Shown: one piece after another, positions 16,848 to 22,909 of the stretch | Layout: each line of letters begins with the position of its first letter | Numbering within the stretch: position 1 is the first letter of the stretch | Assembly (NCBI RefSeq): GCF_965227365.1 | Contig: NZ_OZ245754.1 | Location: forward strand, 62,001-126,000 | Source: Hwanghaeella sp965227365 | Lineage (GTDB): Bacteria; Pseudomonadota; Alphaproteobacteria; UBA8366; Aestuariispiraceae | Direction: 5' to 3' | Length of the DNA stretch: 64,000 nt | Program-made: the position numbers and the translations under genes | The notes under the pieces: model-generated | Seen by the model: the letters and a program-made list of their open reading frames with translations, nothing else | Databases searched by the model: none | Told to the model about the DNA's origin: nothing

Positions 16848-18029
16848 TCAGCCCAGCACGTCCTTGCCTTTGTCGTCGCGCTTTTCCTTGAGGATCCGAT
16901 AGAACTCCTCCTCGGAATAGCCGGTGATTTCCAGATAGTAGTCGAGCATTTCGGGCCGTTCGGCATCGACCTGCGCGGCCAGGTCGAAAGCCTCCTCCCG
17001 GGTCATCAGGCCGGCGCGGACGTCCTGACTGGCGAAATCCGTGCCGCGGCCGAATCCGCGTTTGATGTATTTGGCATAGTCGTGGACGCCGGCCATCTTG
17101 CACTCGACGCTCTTGTACCATTTGTACGAGCCTTCGACCTTGTCCTCGCGCCAGCCGTATTCATCGACCAGGAACTCGGTCTGGCGTTCATGGTCCCAGA
17201 ACACGAAATCGCCCAGGAAGACGCCGTAGATTCCGGCCTCGACCAGTTCCTCTTCGCTCGGCGGGAAGAACAGGTTCAGTTCCTGGCGGCTGACGCCGTC
17301 GCCGACCATCTTTTCCGCCGGAACCTTGATCGATTCCCGCAGGCCGGTTTTGACGAAGTCCTTCTTTTCGCCCAGGTCCTGTTCCCAATAGGTCGTCCGG
17401 CCGGAGAATTCCGCCGGCGATTCACCATAGATGATCAGCGGGATCTTGAACTTGCAGGCGACATGGAAGGGATAGGACCAGACACCGGCATGGCAATGCC
17501 AGCAACTGTCGCCGATCATCGGTAGCGATTTCCGGGCCAGCTTGTTCACCAAACCGCGGTTCGGCGTATACATCATGTGGTCGACTTCAAGCTTGTCCAG
17601 GATGGTCGCCAGATTGTGCTTGCCGGTCTCGGTGAACCAGTTGTGACTGAAGGTCACGGCCAGCGGCGTCAGTCCGAAGACCTTGACCAGAATGTGCAGC
17701 TGGAAGGCGCTGTCCTTCCCGCCGCTGATCGGCACCACGCAGTCGTAGTTGTTGCCGGCCTTGGCTTTCGCGTCGTCCAGAATCTTGGCCAGCGATTTCT
17801 GCCGCTCGGCCCAGTTGATCCGCATCTTCTGTTCCGACGACCGGCAGGCATGACAGATGCCCAACTCGTCGAAACCGATCGCCTCGCTGGTTTCCGGCAT
17901 GCAGCAGCGGGTGCAGTATTTCATCTTCGGGAACGGCGGTTCGCCCGATTCCCGCTCCGGGTCGGGGCGCAGGGCCTCCGGATGCATGTTCGGCGTGCGG
18001 TTCAAGGAATCCGAATAATCCTGGGTCAT
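16848..18029 (-). CDS. N-acetyl sugar amidotransferase (WbpG/PseA/LegG-like)
   Basis: This 393-residue ATP-dependent enzyme converts an acetamido group on a sugar into an acetamidino group. A zinc-type cysteine pair, YCTRCCMPE and GICHACRSSE, is followed by the PP-loop VVPISGGKDSAFQLHIL, which activates the amide with ATP. Further conserved blocks are TFSHNWFTETG and GDSCWHCHAG. In Campylobacter PseA and in Pseudomonas WbpG the reaction uses ammonia from a HisH-type glutaminase and a HisF partner. No hisH or hisF homologue is visible in this window. The start overlaps the cytidylyltransferase stop by four bases, so the two are coupled. Confidence 0.88.
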   Translation of the reverse strand: MTQDYSDSLNRTPNMHPEALRPDPERESGEPPFPKMKYCTRCCMPETSEAIGFDELGICHACRSSEQKMRINWAERQKSLAKILDDAKAKAGNNYDCVVPISGGKDSAFQLHILVKVFGLTPLAVTFSHNWFTETGKHNLATILDKLEVDHMMYTPNRGLVNKLARKSLPMIGDSCWHCHAGVWSYPFHVACKFKIPLIIYGESPAEFSGRTTYWEQDLGEKKDFVKTGLRESIKVPAEKMVGDGVSRQELNLFFPPSEEELVEAGIYGVFLGDFVFWDHERQTEFLVDEYGWREDKVEGSYKWYKSVECKMAGVHDYAKYIKRGFGRGTDFASQDVRAGLMTREEAFDLAAQVDAERPEMLDYYLEITGYSEEEFYRILKEKRDDKGKDVLG

Positions 18030-18778
18030 TTCACTTCTCCCCGTACAGCGACAGGTTCGATTTTACATTCGGCTGCGACCGCTTCGGCGACCGCCAGGTC
18101 GCGCGCATCGTCGATATCGACGGAAAATTCAGCGGGCGCTTCCACCAGCCCAAGGGGCGCGCAATAGACTTCCTCACGCGCGCGCAGGGTCTTCAGGTCG
18201 ATCGCCCAGGCGGCTCCGTTGGGATAATAGACCGGCCGCAGGTTCTGGCTGTGCTGCTCGTCGGCGCTCAGGCTGCCGGTCATGAACGGCTCCGCCTGTC
18301 CGGCGTCGTCGGCCGTCCACATCCAACGCGGATGGTCTTCCACCTTGCGGGCCAAGAAAACGCAATTGAAACCGCCGCTCAACTGCCGATCCAGACATGC
18401 GTCGAAATGTTCCGGGCGCACAAAGGGCGTCGTCGCCTGGATCAGCACCACGGTCCGGTAGCGCTCGTTGTAGATTTCCTCGGCGCTGTCGACAGCATGC
18501 AGCAGGATGTCCGTGTCGCGGGCGTAGTCCTCGGCCAGCGCGACGGGCCGCGTGAAAGGAACCTCTATTCCCGCCGCCCGCCCGATCTCGGCGATCTCCG
18601 CGTCCTCGGTCGACAGGATGACCCGATCGATCTTGCTGGCCATCGCCGCCCGGCAGGTCCAGGCGACCAGCGGCAACCCCGCCAGGGGGCGAACGTTCTT
18701 GCGCGGCAGGCGCTTCGAGGCGCCGCGCGCGACCACCACGCCAAGGCTGATCCGTTCGGCCGGTTGTCCCGCGGTCAT
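18026..18778 (-). CDS. NeuA/PseF-like acylneuraminate cytidylyltransferase
   Basis: The protein has 250 residues from the ATG at 18778; the upstream in-frame extension overlaps the aminotransferase gene and has shadow-like composition. The nucleotide loop VVVARGASKRLPRKNVRPL matches the CMP-sialic acid synthetase pattern (usually IPARGGSKRIPRKN). It is followed by VILSTEDAEIAEI and VLIQATTPFVRPEHFDACL, typical of the family. It activates a nonulosonic acid as its CMP derivative for transfer. With the SpsF-like enzyme at 1430-2239, the operon has two enzymes of this kind. Being coupled to the amidotransferase, it may activate the amidinated product. Confidence 0.87.
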   Translation of the reverse strand: MTAGQPAERISLGVVVARGASKRLPRKNVRPLAGLPLVAWTCRAAMASKIDRVILSTEDAEIAEIGRAAGIEVPFTRPVALAEDYARDTDILLHAVDSAEEIYNERYRTVVLIQATTPFVRPEHFDACLDRQLSGGFNCVFLARKVEDHPRWMWTADDAGQAEPFMTGSLSADEQHSQNLRPVYYPNGAAWAIDLKTLRAREEVYCAPLGLVEAPAEFSVDIDDARDLAVAEAVAAECKIEPVAVRGEVK

Positions 18779-20193
18779 GTGCCGATCCGCCCTTGCGACT
18801 TCTTGGCCAGGGCGCCGAGATCCGCCTGGGTCAGCCCGGCGAGATTGGCCCGTTCGGCGACCACCTTCTTCACCGCACGGCCGATATCGCGCATGTCCTG
18901 CTCGGTCGAGGGATGGGCGATGTGGTAGAACCACAGGAACTTCTCTTCCAGCAGGCTTTCGGCGACAGGGCACATGCCCGCTTCATAGACCGGCCAATCC
19001 GGACTGCCGCCCCCATTGCAGGTCCAGGGACAGCCCTTGGCGCCATAGGCCACCCGATTCAGGAAGGTTGGGTTCGCATACATGGTCCGCAGATAACCGG
19101 TGCCGACGGGAATGCCCTCGGCGCGCAGCGCGGCAACGAAGACCGCCCGGCTGCAACCCATCGCCTCGGCGTTATGCAGCGCGACGAAAAGATGTGGCAC
19201 ATCCTCCGCCGGGCCGTTGCCGTGCCGCTGGCTCGGCGGCAGGTCGATCCCCGGCAGGCCGGACAGTTCCTCGCGCAGGATATCCGCGTTGCGGCTGCGC
19301 CAGTCGTTCACCGTATCCAGCTTTTCCAACTGCGCCCGTCCGACCGCGGCGCAAAGTTCCGGCATGCGGAAATTGCAGCCGATGATGTTTTCCATGTCCG
19401 AGGGATCGTCATCGGGTTCGAAGACGACCTCGCCGTGATTGATGATCAGCCGCGCGCGCCGGGCCAGTTCCGGGTCGTCGGTGACGATCATGCCGCCTTC
19501 GCCGGTCATGATGTTCTTGGATTGCTGCAGGCTGAAGACACCGGCTTTCCCGATCGTGCCGACCATGCGGTCGCGCCATTTGGCGCCCGGCGCCTGCGCG
19601 GCATCTTCGATGACCACCAGGCCATGCCGATCGGCGATATCGTTCAAGGCGTCCATATTGGCGACATTGCCGGTCAGGTGAACGGGCAGGATTGCCTTGG
19701 TTCGCGGCGTGATCGCCTCTTCGACCTTTTTCGGATCGATACAGAAGGTGTCGGGTTCGACGTCGACGAAGACCGGAATGGAATTGAACAGCAGCACCGC
19801 GCTGCCGGTCGCGGTATAGGAGATGGCGGGCACGATCACCTCATCCCCCGGCCCGACCCGTGCGGCGGCCAGGGCGACGCTGATCCCGGTCGTCGCCGCG
19901 TTGATCGGAATGGCGTATTTGGCGCCCATCTTCGCGGCGAAACCGGCGGAGAACTGGCGGACATTTTCCCCGCCCAGGAAGTGCCAGTATTCGCTGAGCG
20001 ATGCGGCTTCCGCACTCGGCATCCGAAGCACGTCTTCCATATTCGGCATGACGGACCCGATATAGCGGGAGAAGTTCTTCTCCCGAACCGCGCGCAGGAC
20101 CATTTCCTCTTCCGCGCCGTCGACCATGGGTTCGACGTTGAAGGGGGTCGTCCGCGCGGGCGCGCCGCCGAATAGTGCAAGGGAATCAGCCAT
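18775..20193 (-). CDS. DegT/DnrJ/EryC1-family PLP aminotransferase
   Basis: A sugar aminotransferase of 472 residues from the ATG at 20193. The core has INAATTGISVALAAARVGPG, EVIVPAISYTATGSAVL, VVIEDAAQAPGAKW and the likely PLP lysine in VFSLQQSKNIMTGEGG. The family transfers an amino group from glutamate to a keto sugar, often a UDP- or dTDP-linked one. It is coupled by a four-base overlap to the cytidylyltransferase. An in-frame GTG at 20292 would add 33 residues made largely of tetrapeptide repeats (GPNT, GPSI, GLNK, GLNK). I prefer the shorter form because the family core starts there. Confidence 0.86.
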   Translation of the reverse strand: MADSLALFGGAPARTTPFNVEPMVDGAEEEMVLRAVREKNFSRYIGSVMPNMEDVLRMPSAEAASLSEYWHFLGGENVRQFSAGFAAKMGAKYAIPINAATTGISVALAAARVGPGDEVIVPAISYTATGSAVLLFNSIPVFVDVEPDTFCIDPKKVEEAITPRTKAILPVHLTGNVANMDALNDIADRHGLVVIEDAAQAPGAKWRDRMVGTIGKAGVFSLQQSKNIMTGEGGMIVTDDPELARRARLIINHGEVVFEPDDDPSDMENIIGCNFRMPELCAAVGRAQLEKLDTVNDWRSRNADILREELSGLPGIDLPPSQRHGNGPAEDVPHLFVALHNAEAMGCSRAVFVAALRAEGIPVGTGYLRTMYANPTFLNRVAYGAKGCPWTCNGGGSPDWPVYEAGMCPVAESLLEEKFLWFYHIAHPSTEQDMRDIGRAVKKVVAERANLAGLTQADLGALAKKSQGRIGT

Positions 20194-20209
20194 GGGCCGG
20201 TAATCCTTA

Positions 20210-20269
20210 TTCAGACCTTTGTTCAGACCGATGCTCGGGCCGGTGTTCGGGCCGATATTCGGATCCTTG
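20210..20269 (-). repeat. Five tandem 12-bp degenerate repeats in front of the DegT aminotransferase gene
   Basis: On the plus strand five consecutive 12-base units read TTCAGACCTTTG, TTCAGACCGATG, CTCGGGCCGGTG, TTCGGGCCGATA and TTCGGATCCTTG. The unit length is a multiple of three, so the minus-strand frame through it stays open and would encode a tetrapeptide repeat. The array occupies most of the 82-base spacer between the oxidoreductase stop and the aminotransferase start. It may be translated as part of an N-terminal extension or be an untranslated leader. Confidence 0.8.
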
Positions 20270-20275
20270 GGGGAA

Positions 20276-21286
20276 TCAGACCGGCGCGCCACCCGGCTCG
20301 GCAGGTTCGCGAACCGTGTCCGCCAGTTGCTCCAACAGGACCTGGACCTGCAGGGCGGCGGCGGCGCCGTCCTCTTCCTCGTGCGATTTCCCTTCCAGCC
20401 GATCCGCGATTTCCCGCGCGATGACGATGAAGGGAGAATGCGTCGATGGTGTTTCGATCGTCTCGACGGCCGGAAGGCTCAACTCGCGGTAACCGGAGAA
20501 CCGGGCGCTTTCCGCGAACATCTCGGTTGAGATCGATCCGGTGCCTTCGCGGCAGATCAGGCGGCCTTCGGTCCCGATGGCCTCCGCCTCCACGACAAGG
20601 TCGTTCCGTCGGCTGGTGACCTGAAGGATACCCGATGCGCCGCTGCTATACAGAAACAGCCCGGAAACCGCAGGTTCCCCATGCTGCGTCAACGCGGGAA
20701 CGGGCAGGCCCCGCATGGACGTGATCTCCCCGCCAAGCCATCGAAGCAGACTGACGGCATGGCTGCCGATGCTCCAAAGCCGGTTGGGCATGGCGACCCG
20801 AAGGCAGGTTATCTCACCGATCTCACCGCTATCCATGCGTTCCTTGAAGCGCTGCCACAGCGGATGCCACTCGCGGACGTAGGAAACCAACAGTTCCGTC
20901 TTGTTCCTGACGCAAAGCTCCGCGATCGCTTCCGCATCTTCGACGCTGGTGGCCAGCGGCTTTTCGCACCAGAGAATTCGCGGCGCCCGGATCGCGAAAA
21001 TCGTTTCCACCGCATCGCGATGGGCGTCGTTCGGGGAACAGACGCTGACGACTTCCGGTTCGCAGGCGCGCATCATTTCGCCGATATCGTCGAACAGCGG
21101 CACTTCCGGATGACGTGCGGCGAAATCCGATCTCGCCGCCTCGGACGGGTCGAAGGCCCCCGCCAGTTCGATGCTGTCGGCGACGGCCCGGTAGGCGCCG
21201 AGATGCGTCGCGATGACCGTTCTGCCCGGTTCGTCGTCGAACCGCCAAGCGACTTGGCCCAACCCGACTAGGACGGCTTTGAACAT
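20276..21286 (-). CDS. Gfo/Idh/MocA-family NAD(P)-dependent oxidoreductase
   Basis: The protein has 336 residues from the ATG at 21286, the first gene of the long minus-strand run. The Rossmann loop is VLVGLGQVAWRFDDEPGRT, followed by AGAFDPSEAARSDFAARHP and VVSVCSPNDAHRDAV. The family EKP motif is seen in ILWCEKPLATSVEDAEA. Members oxidise or reduce sugars and nucleotide sugars, for example the 3-keto intermediates that are then aminated. The adjacent DegT aminotransferase makes such a pairing (oxidise then aminate) plausible here, as with WbpB/WbpE. A longer frame to 21400 lacks family resemblance. Confidence 0.85.
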   Translation of the reverse strand: MFKAVLVGLGQVAWRFDDEPGRTVIATHLGAYRAVADSIELAGAFDPSEAARSDFAARHPEVPLFDDIGEMMRACEPEVVSVCSPNDAHRDAVETIFAIRAPRILWCEKPLATSVEDAEAIAELCVRNKTELLVSYVREWHPLWQRFKERMDSGEIGEITCLRVAMPNRLWSIGSHAVSLLRWLGGEITSMRGLPVPALTQHGEPAVSGLFLYSSGASGILQVTSRRNDLVVEAEAIGTEGRLICREGTGSISTEMFAESARFSGYRELSLPAVETIETPSTHSPFIVIAREIADRLEGKSHEEEDGAAAALQVQVLLEQLADTVREPAEPGGAPV

Positions 21287-21568
21287 GCGTCGACCGACCC
21301 TGGAAAGGGGTGTTGATTGTTGAGTGTCATGTCCTGTTTGTCTTTGCGCGGGGCCGCGCCGGGGCGGTCCGATAAGGAAGCGGGTGTATCTGCCTGCCAA
21401 TCAATAAGCGGGTTCATATCGGAACCCGATGGCTTCGGGCGGTTCAAAAGAGATGTTTCCAATGCTACCGCAGTCGGCAAGAATCCCTGCCGACCCGGTT
21501 TTTATGGTTGCGATCCGAGTTGAAGTCAAGGCATCAATGGCGCGACGTCGGGCAGGAAATTTCACGTT
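21287..21568. promoter_or_regulatory. Divergent intergenic region with inverted repeat 21473-21494
   Basis: This 282-base gap separates the first gene of the glycan run (minus) from an aldo/keto reductase (plus), so it should hold promoters for both. A perfect inverted repeat, GTCGGCA at 21473-21479 and TGCCGAC at 21488-21494, is separated by eight bases. On the plus strand it is followed by CCGG and five Ts, so it could act as an operator or as an attenuator in the reductase leader. I could not settle on -35/-10 elements with confidence. Confidence 0.45.
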
Positions 21569-22456
21569 ATGCAGTTAGATCGCGTTTGGTTGGGGACGGT
21601 GCAGCTCGGCTTGGCCTATGGCTTGGCGAAGCGGCGGTTGAGCGTGACGGAATGCTTCCGCCAAATGGATGCCGCCTGGGATGCGGGAATTCGCCGCTTC
21701 GACACCGCCCGGATCTATGGCGATGCCGAATCCAGGATCGGGGCCTGGATTTCGTCTCGCGGTAGACTGCCGCTGATTACGAGCAAGGTTCCCATGCTTG
21801 AGGAATTGCCGGACGCGGAGGTGCCCGACGCCTTCGCGTCGGCCTTGCGGACGACCCTTGGGCATCTCGGGCTGGAAAGGCTCGACATCTATCTTTGCCA
21901 TCATGCGGATGATTTCAAACGGACAGTCGTCCGTGATTGCCTCGATCGTGCCAAAGCGGATGGACTGATCGGCGGGTACGGCATTTCCTGTTACGGGCCG
22001 GAAGAAGCCATTGACGCGTTCAAAATCCGTGAAGACATGGCCCTGATTCAGGCCCCGGCGAATATTCTCGACCGCCGGGTGATGGGGTCGAGCCTGCCAT
22101 TCGTCGCGGATCGACACGGCGCGATCCTTCAACTGCGCAGCCTCTATCTACAAGGGGCGCTTTTGATGAAGCCGGAAGAATTGCCCACCCATATTCGCGG
22201 ATTGGGGCCGTTCGTGTCCGTGTTTCGGGAAAAGGCGCGTAAGGCGCGGCTTTCGCCGGCGGCCTTGGCCGTTGCCTATATCGCGCACCGCATCCCGAAC
22301 AGCCATCTCGTCATCGGGTTTCGCTCGGTGGCGCAGATCGAGGCGCTGAAGAAAGTGCCGGACGATACCGGGCGCCTCACGGAACTCTTCGACGATATCG
22401 ATGCCGCCCTCGTCGATATTCCGCCGGCCCTGGTCGATCCGCGTACCTGGAAGTAG
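21569..22456 (+). CDS. Aldo/keto reductase family protein
   Basis: A 295-residue TIM-barrel aldo/keto reductase. It opens with WLGTVQLGLAYGLAKR. The catalytic tetrad is visible as D and Y in FDTARIYGDAESRIG, K in LITSKVPML and H in IYLCHHADD. An AGGAAA ribosome site lies at the usual distance from the ATG. The divergent placement next to the glycan run suggests that it reduces a sugar or carbonyl intermediate, but AKR enzymes are broad in substrate. Similar proteins are found beside polysaccharide and flagellin-modification clusters. Confidence 0.85.
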   Translation: MQLDRVWLGTVQLGLAYGLAKRRLSVTECFRQMDAAWDAGIRRFDTARIYGDAESRIGAWISSRGRLPLITSKVPMLEELPDAEVPDAFASALRTTLGHLGLERLDIYLCHHADDFKRTVVRDCLDRAKADGLIGGYGISCYGPEEAIDAFKIREDMALIQAPANILDRRVMGSSLPFVADRHGAILQLRSLYLQGALLMKPEELPTHIRGLGPFVSVFREKARKARLSPAALAVAYIAHRIPNSHLVIGFRSVAQIEALKKVPDDTGRLTELFDDIDAALVDIPPALVDPRTWK

Positions 22457-22465
22457 GGCCCACCG

Positions 22466-22483
22466 CCCGGCCTGGTGGCCGGG
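22466..22483 (+). terminator. Hairpin just after the aldo/keto reductase
   Basis: CCCGGCC, a four-base loop TGGT and GGCCGGG form a perfect seven-base-pair stem starting ten bases after the stop codon. There is no T-run, so termination is plausible but not proven. Confidence 0.4.
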
Positions 22484-22524
22484 TGACGGTCTCACGGTCC
22501 ATTGCCGTCGAACTTGCGGGGGCG

Positions 22525-22770
22525 CTACCGGACGGTCTTCTCCGTCAACGGGATCGATTTTTGCTCGTTTGCCATCGCGACGATCTCATCGATAGACAAT
22601 TCCTCTTCGATGCCGTCGAGGCAAACAGCGATGCGGTCCGGATAGGCGGCGTAGATCTTTTCCGCTGCCCGGCATTCATAGGCCGGTACATACCGGTAGA
22701 TCTGATTGATGGGTTGGAATGAGGCCGACGGCGTCGGATCTATCAGCAGCACCAATAGCGCAAGCTCCAT
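22525..22770 (-). CDS. Small hypothetical protein
   Basis: An 81-residue protein read from the ATG at 22770, which has a strong GGAGG ribosome site six bases upstream. The frame continues nine residues further to 22797 but that start lacks a site. The N-terminus, MELALLVLLIDPTPSASF, is hydrophobic and may be a short signal or anchor sequence. The remainder is soluble, with a cysteine at AYECRAAEKIY and another at AVCLDGIEEEL. I do not recognise a family. It lies alone between the aldo/keto reductase and the DUF2339 gene. Confidence 0.55.
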   Translation of the reverse strand: MELALLVLLIDPTPSASFQPINQIYRYVPAYECRAAEKIYAAYPDRIAVCLDGIEEELSIDEIVAMANEQKSIPLTEKTVR

Positions 22771-22909
22771 TGCATACCTCCATTTTTCGCCCCTCATCGG
22801 AGAGGGTAGCGCACAAAGTGCGCATTTCGAAGGAAAATGTCATGGTTTTGTCATAGTGCTAGACCTTTCCGCGAATTGGGTCGGTTTGACGCTGTCCAGG
22901 GAGCAGGCC

